Source: Candidatus Nitrohelix vancouverensis (GTDB lineage Bacteria > Nitrospinota > Nitrospinia > Nitrospinales > VA-1). Taken from it: a stretch of DNA of 64,000 nt. Made by a program: the position numbers and the translations under genes. The DNA is taken from NCBI GenBank assembly GCA_015698305.1, contig CP048620.1, forward strand, positions 2,750,001-2,814,000. The letters are read 5' to 3'. Below are positions 1-8,191 of this stretch, piece by piece (positions within the stretch are counted from its first letter, which is position 1; every line of letters begins with the position of its first letter). The notes beneath the pieces are model-generated. The model saw only the letters and a list, made by a program, of their open reading frames with translations, made no database searches and was not told the origin of the DNA.

Positions 1-681
1 TCCGCCGGGCCTATCGTACAGGCCTTCCTGATCGAGGACGAACTGGACCATGCCTTGCAACTGGACGGCATCGTCGCCATGATCGATTCTCCAAACATCG
101 CCCATCAGCTGGAAGAGTTCGAAGTTGCCGGGGAACAGGTCGCCTTCGCTCATCGCATTCTGTTGAACAAGATTGACCTGACCGATGCAGAGACCATTCA
201 GAGCGCTCGAAAACTGTTGCAGGAGATCAACCCCGACGCCGTTTATCATGAAACCCGGGACGCCGTCGCAGACATCGACTTCATTCTGAATATCGGCGGA
301 TTCCGTCTCAAATCAGACGACCGCTGGAACGAGTCATCGAGCATTCCCCATCAGCACGGCGAGGAAGCGCATTCGCACAGTCACGACGCAGACATCAATT
401 CAGTATCCCTTCAGCTAACCGGTTTCCTCAAACCCTCAAAACTCAATGAATGGCTCCAACTGGCCTTGATCAATGATGGATTGCAAATCATTCGCGCCAA
501 GGGAATTCTCAACGTCGAGGGTCAGGACAAGCGGGTCATTTTCCAAAGTGTCTACATGGCCTTTGATGAACTGGAGGGAAGGCCCTGGGAAGACGAGGAA
601 CGGCTCAACCACATGGTTTTTATCGGTAAGAATCTCGACAAGCAAATCATCGAAGCGGGCGTTCGTGGCTGTATTGAGTGA
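1..681 (+). CDS. CobW/G3E-family GTPase metallochaperone, C-terminal part (5' end outside window)
   Basis: The reading frame is open from base 1, so the N-terminal nucleotide-binding half (Walker A) lies before the window. What remains starts in the middle of the GTPase domain, in the conserved stretch before LDGIVAMIDS, and contains the NKIDLTD guanine-specificity motif. A His-rich linker (HGEEAHSHSHD) leads into a typical CobW_C domain ending in GCIE. G3E GTPases deliver metals (zinc, cobalt, nickel) to target proteins in the cytoplasm, and the His-rich linker is a usual metal-binding feature of the family. Which metal is served cannot be read from the sequence, although zinc-transport genes occur elsewhere in the window. 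It converges on the minus-strand gene that ends at 686. Confidence 0.9.
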   Translation, partial: SAGPIVQAFLIEDELDHALQLDGIVAMIDSPNIAHQLEEFEVAGEQVAFAHRILLNKIDLTDAETIQSARKLLQEINPDAVYHETRDAVADIDFILNIGGFRLKSDDRWNESSSIPHQHGEEAHSHSHDADINSVSLQLTGFLKPSKLNEWLQLALINDGLQIIRAKGILNVEGQDKRVIFQSVYMAFDELEGRPWEDEERLNHMVFIGKNLDKQIIEAGVRGCIE

Positions 682-685
682 GGCC

Positions 686-1456
686 TCAACGTTTCAAAAT
701 ACTTTGCGAAAAATAACTCTCTGGGATTTCGATATCAAACTCTACTTCGTCAAAAACATAAGTGGTTTCGGTATTTTCCTTGAGAAGGTCTTTAAAAATC
801 ATCTTGCGTGGGAACTGCCGCGTCCCCGTTAAAAAATAATCTTTAAATTCCACCTGCTTCAACAGCTTGCCGCTTTTGGCGTACAGGTATTGCAAAATGA
901 CGATGCCTTTGCCCGGATCCACCCACAGTCTGCGGGTGTGGTAAGTGGTTCCTTCTTCTCTTGAGGTCAGCAATAAAACCGCGCAGTCGACACCGTCCCG
1001 TACTTCCATCTTCTCCAGCACGGCGTCGTAGGAATGGCTGAGCTTTTTATCCTCCATCATATCTTCATAGGAGAGATCGCTCCCCATCATGGACTGTCGT
1101 AGCATATGCCCCGCGATGAGAATTTTTCGATCCGCGCGCGGCGTGTACATCCACAACTTGTCGCCGACCTTCAACATTTTTGTGCCCTTCTCGCGCGCGG
1201 GCGCCGTGTAATTGCTGTAGGAACGCTCCACCCCCTCCATCCAGTTGTCCACCTCCAGCGTGCGAACCTTGCGACCGTTATCCACGATCAGGCGACCATG
1301 AATGAATTTTGTGGTCGCCCATATATTATCGTCCACCCGTTGCAAGAGACGGTTGGCGTCGATATCCGCGGGAAAACCCCAGGCCAAAGAATGCGGCAGT
1401 CCCGGCGCCAGAAAAAATATCCACAACACTAATGAGAAACCAAATTTCATTTTCAT
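686..1456 (-). CDS. LolA-like outer-membrane lipoprotein-sorting protein
   Basis: A 256-residue protein with an N-terminal signal peptide (hydrophobic residues about 5-25). It is followed by a single domain with the alternating strands and KVGDKLWMYTP / DRKILIAGHMLRQSMMG segments of the 'outer membrane lipoprotein-sorting protein' family, a periplasmic LolA/LppX-like half-barrel that holds lipid or lipoprotein acyl chains. Its start overlaps the stop of the upstream ABC permease by 4 bp (ATGA), so it is translationally coupled and is the last gene of the operon. Together with the permeases and ATPase it suggests transfer of a lipid-like substrate across the periplasm. The true substrate is unknown. 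It is not the canonical LolA of lipoprotein sorting, which is usually encoded separately. Confidence 0.8.
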   Translation of the reverse strand: MKMKFGFSLVLWIFFLAPGLPHSLAWGFPADIDANRLLQRVDDNIWATTKFIHGRLIVDNGRKVRTLEVDNWMEGVERSYSNYTAPAREKGTKMLKVGDKLWMYTPRADRKILIAGHMLRQSMMGSDLSYEDMMEDKKLSHSYDAVLEKMEVRDGVDCAVLLLTSREEGTTYHTRRLWVDPGKGIVILQYLYAKSGKLLKQVEFKDYFLTGTRQFPRKMIFKDLLKENTETTYVFDEVEFDIEIPESYFSQSILKR

Positions 1457-2748
1457 CCAAACTCCAGTTCGCGAAACAGGTTCGCTTCGGAACGTTTATA
1501 AATGACAAGAGACGCGATCCACGCTCCCGCAACGCCCGCCAGAACTCCCGGTATCATCCCGAAGATCACGCCTTCCGAACTCAAGCGGGCGCGCACCACG
1601 TCGCTGATCATCAAACCGGTTTGCGCCATATTGTCGCCCATATCGATGCCGACCTCTTGCATATAATAGGTGAATCCCGCTCCGATGACCCCTCCAGCGG
1701 CAGCGCCCAGAACGCCAATCACCAATGCTTCTGCAAGGAGCGTAGCGATCAAACCGGCGTGAGACTCGCCGAGCGCCAGACGCAGTCCCATCTCTCCGTA
1801 ACGATGGATAATATTGATGATGCCCGCGTTCCACAACACCAATACCATGAGAAAAACAAACACGCCGATAATCACCCCGCGAACGACCTTGAACTTATTG
1901 TAAATCTCGCCCAGACCGCGTTGGTCCAGTGCGGAAAGAAACAGGGGGGAATCGCCGGAAGCCCAGGATTCGGGCTTTGCCCAGTCGACCGCCTGCTCCG
2001 CAAGAACGCGCTTCAATTCACTCAACTCACCCAAGCTGTTTTGTTTGGGAACAAAACCAAGCCAGTCGGTCGCCATCCCGTCCATATCAAAAGTCAATTG
2101 AGCATCCCTCAGATCAATGAGAGCCATTTTTCTGTCGAGCGCTGAAATCCCAAATTTAACGAAGCCGACAATTTTAAAATTCTCAGCCGCCATTCCGCCG
2201 TCGAAGGTTTGCCCGATCAAAGTCGCCTTGTCGCCAATTTTAACGGACAAGGAACGCGCCAACTGATAACCCAACAACATCTCCATCGGTTGAGAGGGCA
2301 ATCGCCCTGCGGTGAGGGAATCTGTCAGGCCAAGGCGTTGCGCCTCCAGAGATTCCGGGTTGAGCAACTCCAGCGCCATTCCCGTGATCGGCGTCTGACT
2401 TTTTGTTTCGCCCTTCGCATTCGGGATGTCCAGCAAGGCGCCCCAGCGAATACGCGGACTCCATTCAATTTCTTTGGGACTGCGCTCTTTCAACCAGCGT
2501 CGCGTATCCTCCTCGCCCGCCAAGGCGAGATCGATCGGGTGAAGATGCTCTTCGTCGTAATAGGCCTGATTGACCAGACGCAGATGTCCGGTATCTAGGT
2601 AGGCCGTCGAATGCACCATCCCTCCCATGATGCCGTCCATGAATCCGATCATGAAAACCGTCAAAGACACGCCAACGGTGACGATGAGAAATGGAAACAG
2701 CGAGCGGGTTTTATCGCGCAAAATTCCAAGCGCAATCCAGCGAAACAT
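1453..2748 (-). CDS. ABC transporter permease, FtsX/LolC/MacB type (second of two)
   Basis: 431 residues with the MacB/LolC plan: one N-terminal membrane segment (about 17-40), a large periplasmic domain, then three C-terminal membrane segments (about 285-310, 330-365 and 395-420) forming the FtsX domain. The segment GEMGLRLALGESHAGLIATLLAEALVIG contains the usual cytoplasmic coupling helix of this superfamily. In known members such as LolC/E and MacB the periplasmic domain works mechanically on a lipoprotein or a partner rather than forming a classical channel. Its start codon overlaps the stop of the preceding permease (TAATG). It pairs with the permease at 2748-3908 and the ATPase at 3905-4609. 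Confidence 0.88.
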   Translation of the reverse strand: MFRWIALGILRDKTRSLFPFLIVTVGVSLTVFMIGFMDGIMGGMVHSTAYLDTGHLRLVNQAYYDEEHLHPIDLALAGEEDTRRWLKERSPKEIEWSPRIRWGALLDIPNAKGETKSQTPITGMALELLNPESLEAQRLGLTDSLTAGRLPSQPMEMLLGYQLARSLSVKIGDKATLIGQTFDGGMAAENFKIVGFVKFGISALDRKMALIDLRDAQLTFDMDGMATDWLGFVPKQNSLGELSELKRVLAEQAVDWAKPESWASGDSPLFLSALDQRGLGEIYNKFKVVRGVIIGVFVFLMVLVLWNAGIINIIHRYGEMGLRLALGESHAGLIATLLAEALVIGVLGAAAGGVIGAGFTYYMQEVGIDMGDNMAQTGLMISDVVRARLSSEGVIFGMIPGVLAGVAGAWIASLVIYKRSEANLFRELEFG

Positions 2749-3908
2749 TAAACCCCCTTCCCGCGCAGAGCTTGCGTTGGACTCATCGATGCGATCCGCT
2801 GAACGGGTTTCCAGGCGGCGAACACGATCACCAAGAGTAAAATGAAACCCGTCAACACCGTTTCGTCAAAATGAATGTCCAGATAAACGCGCTCCTGCAC
2901 CGGCATGGTGGACGCGCTCAAATGCGACACATCCAGCCCCACGCTCTGAAACCAGGCGAAAAAAGGAACGCCAATGCACAAGGCGAAAACAAAGGCGCCC
3001 AGCCCAGAAAACACGCCCTCCATCGTGAACAAAGCGACAATGATTGGAGCCTCCATTCCAAAGGCCATCATCGTTCCGATTTCAACCTGCCGCTTGAACA
3101 CGTTCAGGATTTGTGAATTGAACACGCTGACGCCGACCAGAAATAACAGGATCAGCCATAGCACCCGCGAATTCCTTCTGTCCTGCTGGATGAGATTGAT
3201 CAAATCCGACATCAGACCTTCAGGGGACACAAAGTCCACCCCCTCAACATCGCCAACGCTGTCAGCGACGGCGACCCAACTGACTTCATCCCTTCGCTGT
3301 GTCATAGAACGCAAGTGGTCCAGGCGCAACCAGACAACGCCTTCGTCGACGCGCGGATTCAACAAATCCACAACCTCCAGGATCACCGCGTCGCGGGCGT
3401 CCACCGTTCCAAAGCGGTCGCGCCAACGCAAGACGGCGGAATCGCCTTTAGCCAATTTAGTTTTATCGGACATGCGCGCGCCAATGATTACAGGAACAAC
3501 ATCTTCGATCTGCGGTTTGGCGTATTTCAAGGCGTCCAACGGAAGGTCCAGCAGAGTCTGCTCCATGGCGATGCCGCGCAACTGCACCGGGTACAAGCGC
3601 CGGTTCGGAAACAATTGTCCCTGCAATACGAGAACTTCGGCCTTGTCTGCCAGGCCTTCCAGTTTTGAAGGAACCTTGAACGTTCGATCCTCCCAGTCCG
3701 TCGGCGATAGAATATCAAACGAAGCCTGACGATAATGACCGCCGCCCACATCGGTGATCGTCAGATTCTTCGTCGCCTGTTTCTGAAACCCATTGAGCAG
3801 GGATGTCAGAAAGATCAAGGCAATGAGCGTCAGTCCCGTCACGCAGACGCTGAGCCAGGCGCGAACGCCCTGGCGGCAGAATTGCATCCACGCCAACTTG
3901 AAAATCAT
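2748..3908 (-). CDS. ABC transporter permease, FtsX/LolC/MacB type (first of two)
   Basis: 386 residues with the same topology as the next permease: membrane segment about 15-37, periplasmic domain, then three C-terminal membrane segments containing GTMMAFGMEAPIIVALFTME as the coupling region. Two different permeases with one ATPase matches the LolCDE arrangement (C and E heterodimer with a D dimer). Both neighbours overlap it by 1-4 bp, so the three proteins are almost certainly made together. Sequence alone does not separate a lipoprotein-releasing transporter from another lipid exporter. Confidence 0.87.
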   Translation of the reverse strand: MIFKLAWMQFCRQGVRAWLSVCVTGLTLIALIFLTSLLNGFQKQATKNLTITDVGGGHYRQASFDILSPTDWEDRTFKVPSKLEGLADKAEVLVLQGQLFPNRRLYPVQLRGIAMEQTLLDLPLDALKYAKPQIEDVVPVIIGARMSDKTKLAKGDSAVLRWRDRFGTVDARDAVILEVVDLLNPRVDEGVVWLRLDHLRSMTQRRDEVSWVAVADSVGDVEGVDFVSPEGLMSDLINLIQQDRRNSRVLWLILLFLVGVSVFNSQILNVFKRQVEIGTMMAFGMEAPIIVALFTMEGVFSGLGAFVFALCIGVPFFAWFQSVGLDVSHLSASTMPVQERVYLDIHFDETVLTGFILLLVIVFAAWKPVQRIASMSPTQALRGKGV

Positions 3909-4609
3909 GTCCCGCTCCGCAGGATTTTTTTATCCTCCACGACCGAGCCATCCTCCAGCCTCACTTCGCGACGAACGTATTCCGCCACTTTCGGATCGTG
4001 AGTGGAAAACACAAAGGCCGTGTCCAGATTCTGATTCAAAGATTCCATCAACTCAAGAATTTGGCGCGAGTTCTCCGCATCCAGATTGGCGGTGGGTTCA
4101 TCCGCCAACGCCAGACTCGGGCGTTTGACCAAAGCTCTGGCAATGGCGACGCGCTGGCATTGCCCCCCGGACAACTGGCCGGGACGTTTCTGAGCCATCG
4201 CTTCAAGGCCGACCCGTTGCACCATGTCCATGACCTGGTCGCGCACCTCGTTTTCTTTTTTGCCCATGACAAGAAAAGGGAATAGCACGTTTTCGTAAAC
4301 GGAATAGACCGGTAGCAGATTGTAGGATTGAAAAATAAATCCGACATGATCGCGCCGGTACATCGCCATCTCCTTGCGCGACATGGATTCCAGGTTCTTG
4401 CCACGAAAAATAATATTCCCGCTGGAGGGAACATCCAAGCCGCCTATCAAATTCAACAAGGTGGTTTTGCCCGAACCGGAAGGCCCAACGACAGACATGA
4501 ACGCCCCCGTTTCGATGGCTAGAGAGACGCCGTGCAGAGCGGTGAATTCCTGCTCGCCGATATGGTAGGTCTTGACGGCGTTTTCAATTTGGATCAATGG
4601 TTCATTCAT
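3905..4609 (-). CDS. ABC transporter ATP-binding protein, LolD/MacB-like
   Basis: 234 residues, the usual length for LolD-type ATPases. Visible motifs are Walker A GPSGSGKTT, the signature LSGGQCQRVAIARAL, Walker B LALADEPTANLD with the catalytic Glu, and the H-loop STHD. The insert YRRDHVGFIFQSYNLLP is the form typical of the MacB/LolD/FtsE branch. It should power the two permeases encoded directly downstream and sit on the cytoplasmic face of the inner membrane. The preceding barrel gene ends 11 bp upstream of its start. Confidence 0.93.
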   Translation of the reverse strand: MNEPLIQIENAVKTYHIGEQEFTALHGVSLAIETGAFMSVVGPSGSGKTTLLNLIGGLDVPSSGNIIFRGKNLESMSRKEMAMYRRDHVGFIFQSYNLLPVYSVYENVLFPFLVMGKKENEVRDQVMDMVQRVGLEAMAQKRPGQLSGGQCQRVAIARALVKRPSLALADEPTANLDAENSRQILELMESLNQNLDTAFVFSTHDPKVAEYVRREVRLEDGSVVEDKKILRSGT

Positions 4610-4620
4610 ATTTATTCATC

Positions 4621-5766
4621 TCAGAAATACCCCACCAGAGCCAGTCCTATTAATGATTCCGTTCCATTGAAGAGACCGGTCTTACGAAACAGCCGACCCT
4701 TCTTGGGACCCGCCTCCGCTTTACCACCCCAGCGCCCATGCAGGTACAGATAGAGGTCTTCCACGAGTGAAATCTCCAACTGAGGAACCGCCTGAAACGT
4801 AGCGTCTGTCATATCGTAAATAAAAAATATCTGCCAGGTCTTGTCGATGCCAATCGGTTGATCCAGCGAAACGCCAATCTGCTGAACCGTTCGATCCGTC
4901 CGCTCATCCGGGAAGCCCTTCTCTTCAGCGCTGAGAAAATATTCGGCTAGCACATGCAAGCCCTCGCCCACATTGAAAGTGTAATCCACTCCCGCCACGC
5001 CGTCGAAACGCGCAGGTTGGCCCGGTTGGGTTTGCTCAATATCAACACGCCCTTCAGACCAGTAGCCAATCTCATACTCGCCTTTGAAGTGATAACCCAG
5101 TTGAACCATCTCAGTCGCAAACTGCGGCAAGCCGGTCAAATCGGTTTCAGGATGATACTGCGCCACCGCCCCCAACTCCAGGCCTTGCCACAAACCCTCC
5201 CAGCGCAAACCGGCGATCACGCGGTCATTGATTTTTCCGGGAACCAGCCAGCCCTGCGCGAAGGAATCGTTTTCAAAAAAATAAGTGGAACGCAAGCCGT
5301 CCACGCCGCGCGTTTCTGGGACCACCCCGGTCACGTCGCGCGTGTCAAAAAAACCGAGCGGGCGAAAGATCCGTCCCGGTCCGAAAAGAATTTTCTGTCG
5401 GCCTCCGCGAATCTTGTAGCGCCCGCCATCCCATCGCAACCAGGCGCGAAAGAAATCGATATCCGTTTCCTTGCGAATATTCGACTGAACCGCGGGGCCG
5501 TCCGCCTGCGTCGCATCTGCCGACAAGACATAATCGACACGGCCGGATTCGCCGCTCCAGGCCTTGCCAATGATTCCCAGACGCAACTGCGCCTCGTAAT
5601 CAAAATCTTTATGATATGCGGGGGAAGAGAAAAACGCCTGGGTTCCCAACTTGAAGCGGCCTTCCAGAGAAGCATCCAGAGCCAAAGAGAGGGAGGGAAA
5701 GAATGATAAAAAAATCAGGCAAAACGAGGGATAGACGAAGCGTGAACGCCTGAAGTGTGACAGCAA
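4621..5766 (-). CDS. Outer-membrane beta-barrel protein linked to the ABC/LolA operon
   Basis: About 381 residues if translation starts at TTG 5766, which gives a clean signal peptide (LSHFRRSR, a hydrophobic run, cleavage after SLSLA) and leaves 43 bp after the SPOR gene. The frame is open up to an ATG at 5904, but that start would overlap the SPOR gene by 95 bp, so the shorter form is preferred although no good ribosome-binding site is seen. The mature protein is a succession of amphipathic strands with alternating aromatic residues, and it ends in aromatic Phe as BAM-assembled barrels do. It resembles DUF1302/alginate-export-like porins in character only; no family is assigned firmly. Its position immediately before the ATPase suggests it is the outer-membrane part of the same export route. 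Confidence 0.72.
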   Translation of the reverse strand: MLSHFRRSRFVYPSFCLIFLSFFPSLSLALDASLEGRFKLGTQAFFSSPAYHKDFDYEAQLRLGIIGKAWSGESGRVDYVLSADATQADGPAVQSNIRKETDIDFFRAWLRWDGGRYKIRGGRQKILFGPGRIFRPLGFFDTRDVTGVVPETRGVDGLRSTYFFENDSFAQGWLVPGKINDRVIAGLRWEGLWQGLELGAVAQYHPETDLTGLPQFATEMVQLGYHFKGEYEIGYWSEGRVDIEQTQPGQPARFDGVAGVDYTFNVGEGLHVLAEYFLSAEEKGFPDERTDRTVQQIGVSLDQPIGIDKTWQIFFIYDMTDATFQAVPQLEISLVEDLYLYLHGRWGGKAEAGPKKGRLFRKTGLFNGTESLIGLALVGYF

Positions 5767-5809
5767 AAATAAAATAGAATGAAAAAGCGACGCTGGCAGT
5801 TCGATTCGG

Positions 5810-6640
5810 TCAAGAAAGTGGCGTCCACAATTCTCCAATGATTTTCCAGGCATCATCTTCCCTAACCCATTCCAGAGTCTTCTTTCCTTTATCCGCAAAA
5901 GCATTGGAACGATAATTTTGTATGAAGGTCATTTGAATACGATTTCCAATTGCCTCGAGATGAACATCGCTGACTTCGATGACAATATTCTTGCCTTTTG
6001 AGAGAGCCTTTTTTCTTTCCTTCATCCATCGCGCCCTGCTCCCTTCATCCCCCTGATACGACTTGGAATAAAATGACAAATAAGATGCCGCATCATTTGA
6101 CTGCCAGGCCTTCACCCAAAACAGGAACTGCGAAAATACGTTTTCAAGTCCGTCGCCTTCAACAATCGCAGATTCTTCATCAGCAAGCGTTTCGCCTACA
6201 ACTTCCTCAACACTCGGTTCAGGTTCAGCGGGCGGGGCTGGAGAAACTTTTTCCACCCTTAGCGTTTCTTCCTTGGCGCGGAATACCATTGGAGACACGC
6301 CAAATTGGAGCTTGAGTTCCTTCGAAATACGCACCGCTTCCTCGCGTGTAGGGTAAGGCCCCAAACGCACCCGGAACCAGGGCTTGTTCACTCCGGTCAC
6401 GACCAGAGAAGGAGTGTAACCTTTATTCTTGATGGTGGTGATGAACTTTTCGGCGTTCTTCCGGTTGCGGTACGAATTCAGTTGCACCATATAAGGGACT
6501 TCCGTTCTCCCGGAGGACGAGGACATGGTTTTGGGATTCTTGACCATGACCTCAACAGACTGAGCGCCGGAAAATTCAACAGCGAAAACAAGGTACAGCG
6601 CGGGGACAAGGAGAATGAGACTGTAACCAAACCTGTTCAT
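5810..6640 (-). CDS. SPOR-domain protein with C-terminal Cds6/NTF2-like domain
   Basis: 276 residues. ATG 6640 is preceded by GGAGAACA and starts a signal peptide or anchor (NRFGYSLILLVPALYLVFAV), so it is preferred over the longer frame to 6685. Residues about 50-125 form a SPOR repeat pair (YMVQLNSYRNRKNAEKF and WFRVRLGPYPTREEA), the fold that binds denuded peptidoglycan at division sites. After a Pro/Glu-rich linker, residues about 165-275 (WVKAWQSNDAASYLSFYS ending in WKIIGELW) look like an NTF2/SnoaL-like domain of the Cds6 type. It begins the gene run that continues into the barrel and ABC genes, and it may localise or stabilise that machinery at the cell wall. Confidence 0.78.
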   Translation of the reverse strand: MNRFGYSLILLVPALYLVFAVEFSGAQSVEVMVKNPKTMSSSSGRTEVPYMVQLNSYRNRKNAEKFITTIKNKGYTPSLVVTGVNKPWFRVRLGPYPTREEAVRISKELKLQFGVSPMVFRAKEETLRVEKVSPAPPAEPEPSVEEVVGETLADEESAIVEGDGLENVFSQFLFWVKAWQSNDAASYLSFYSKSYQGDEGSRARWMKERKKALSKGKNIVIEVSDVHLEAIGNRIQMTFIQNYRSNAFADKGKKTLEWVREDDAWKIIGELWTPLS

Positions 6641-6661
6641 TGTTCTCCATGGATAGGTTGA

Positions 6662-6710
6662 TCGCGAAGCGCAGGTCGCGAACAAGCCAGAAGGACGACG
6701 CGCTTCGCGA
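6662..6710. repeat. Perfect 11-bp inverted repeat between the TlpA-like and SPOR genes
   Basis: TCGCGAAGCGC at 6662-6672 is matched exactly by its reverse complement at 6700-6710, with 27 bases between. It lies in the 95-bp gap after the TlpA-like gene and before the SPOR gene, both on the minus strand. It may act as a transcription terminator or an mRNA-processing hairpin. No run of T follows, so classical intrinsic termination is uncertain. Confidence 0.5.
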
Positions 6711-6735
6711 GTAGTGAGGGATACCGCTTAAAAAC

Positions 6736-7245
6736 CTACATATTCTTTTTCAGGTAGGCTATCAGTTGATCGGCTCCTACCCACGAGCTTCTCGCCTGAA
6801 GCTTACCATCCCGCCCAATGATCAATACCGTCGGCATGTCGACCTGAATATATGCATGATGCACCGACTGTTCAGGATCGAGCAGATAAGGGAATTTTGG
6901 CGTTTCCGGAAAACCTTTCAGATAATCCAACACAGCGGGTTTCGAATCTCCGCTTGTATTGATCCCCAGAATGACAAGCTCATCGCCCGGCAATGCGGAG
7001 CGGACCTTATTGAATTCCATCGCCTGTTTCAGACAGGGCACGCAAATATGAAACATGCCCACTAAAACAACCTTCCCCTGAAACTGAGACAATGAAACCG
7101 CCTTCCCATCAACAGAGGTCAGAGAAAAATTGGGCGCTGAATCCCCCGGAACGGGAGACTTTGCCAACGCCAAACCAGAGCCTGAAAAGGCAAAGAGACA
7201 GCCAAGAACTGCGATTGCAAAAATACGACTGATTTTTGATTTCAT
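6736..7245 (-). CDS. TlpA/ResA-like thiol-disulfide oxidoreductase
   Basis: 169 residues from ATG 7245, which has AAGG about ten bases upstream; a second ATG at 7272 has no ribosome-binding site. A signal peptide (SKISRIFAIAVLGCLFAFSG) precedes an AhpC/TSA-Redoxin fold with GDSAPNFSLTSVDGK and the active-site motif CVPC. The conserved cis-proline region is VDMPTVLIIGRDG. Periplasmic proteins of this family reduce disulfides, most often apocytochrome c haem motifs or copper sites before metal insertion. Divergently facing cupredoxin-like and multihaem cytochrome genes start 200 bp away, which supports a role in their maturation. The 175-bp divergent region is AT-rich and contains the palindrome GTCATATGAC at 7268-7277. 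Confidence 0.88.
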   Translation of the reverse strand: MKSKISRIFAIAVLGCLFAFSGSGLALAKSPVPGDSAPNFSLTSVDGKAVSLSQFQGKVVLVGMFHICVPCLKQAMEFNKVRSALPGDELVILGINTSGDSKPAVLDYLKGFPETPKFPYLLDPEQSVHHAYIQVDMPTVLIIGRDGKLQARSSWVGADQLIAYLKKNM

Positions 7246-7453
7246 GGAATAAAACCTTATAAAATAGGTCATATGACAAGAGTATCATAAATTCCAAGCT
7301 ACTTTTTTATTTTTTTTTGAGAAAAAAACAAGTCCACTTCTAAAATATTTTCAGGCCTTTTTAATTAATTTCAAGTATGCTATTTTGAGTTTAAACATGA
7401 CGACAAACCTGTGAAAATGGTTTAATTTTTTTCATTTAGGGAAGCCTTTGAAC

Positions 7454-8143
7454 ATGCGCCAATTTCTGACAATCGGACTCACTCTTCTCTGTTTTCCAGT
7501 TTCTACGCTGGCCGGTAGCCTGCAAGGCACGGCGATTTACTCAGGAAAGCTACAGACTCCAAAACCTTTTTCGACCGGAAAATATAAGAAAGCCTGCGGA
7601 GAACATGTCCCGAACGACAGCCTGATTTTGGATGGCAAAGGTCTCAAAAATGTCGTTGTCACGATTGAAGGCGACAAGCTGAAGGGCAAAAGCGCCCCCG
7701 TCACCATCAATCAAAAAGACTGCCGCTATGAACCGCATGTAGTTGTTATCAACAAAGATTCAGAATTGAAAATCACTTCCGAAGACCCCATCAATCACAA
7801 CATCCACACTTATTCTTTCGACAACGATCCGATCAATATCATGCTCACCCCGCAACAGAATGAATACATTCATGAGCTTGAAGAACCCGAGATCATTAAG
7901 GTAGAATGCGATTTACATGCTTGGATGTCGGCCTGGGTCGTTGTGGCTCCTAATGGGTTTCACGCAGTAACGGAAGATAAGGGCGCTTATAAAATTCCCA
8001 ACCTCCCGTCGGGAAAGTATACAATTACAGCCTGGCATGAGACTCTTGGAAATATATCCAAAAAAATTACGGTTTCAGATGCATCTCAAACGATTGATTT
8101 CGATTTTTCTCATTTAACGCCTCAAGAATCAGAGCACGATTGA
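7454..8143 (+). CDS. Periplasmic cupredoxin-like protein with CarboxypepD_reg-like domain (copy A)
   Basis: 229 residues from ATG 7454; a TTG at 7448 has better spacing to the ribosome-binding site (TAGGGAAG at 7437-7443) and could be the true start. The signal peptide is cleaved near TLAGS. The first domain is a plastocyanin-like beta sandwich with a candidate type 1 copper site: the His in NHNIHTYSF and the motif CDLHAWM (Cys, His and Met ligands). The second domain, about residues 175-225 (GAYKIPNLPSGKYTITAWHE), is a carboxypeptidase regulatory-like fold. The same two-domain plan recurs in the next gene. Location beside triheme cytochromes suggests electron transfer or copper handling in the periplasm. 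No experimentally known homologue is recognised. Confidence 0.82.
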   Translation: MRQFLTIGLTLLCFPVSTLAGSLQGTAIYSGKLQTPKPFSTGKYKKACGEHVPNDSLILDGKGLKNVVVTIEGDKLKGKSAPVTINQKDCRYEPHVVVINKDSELKITSEDPINHNIHTYSFDNDPINIMLTPQQNEYIHELEEPEIIKVECDLHAWMSAWVVVAPNGFHAVTEDKGAYKIPNLPSGKYTITAWHETLGNISKKITVSDASQTIDFDFSHLTPQESEHD

Positions 8144-8191
8144 GAGGCTAGTTTCAACCTTGTGTAGAACTTCTGGATGGAGCTTAAAGTA

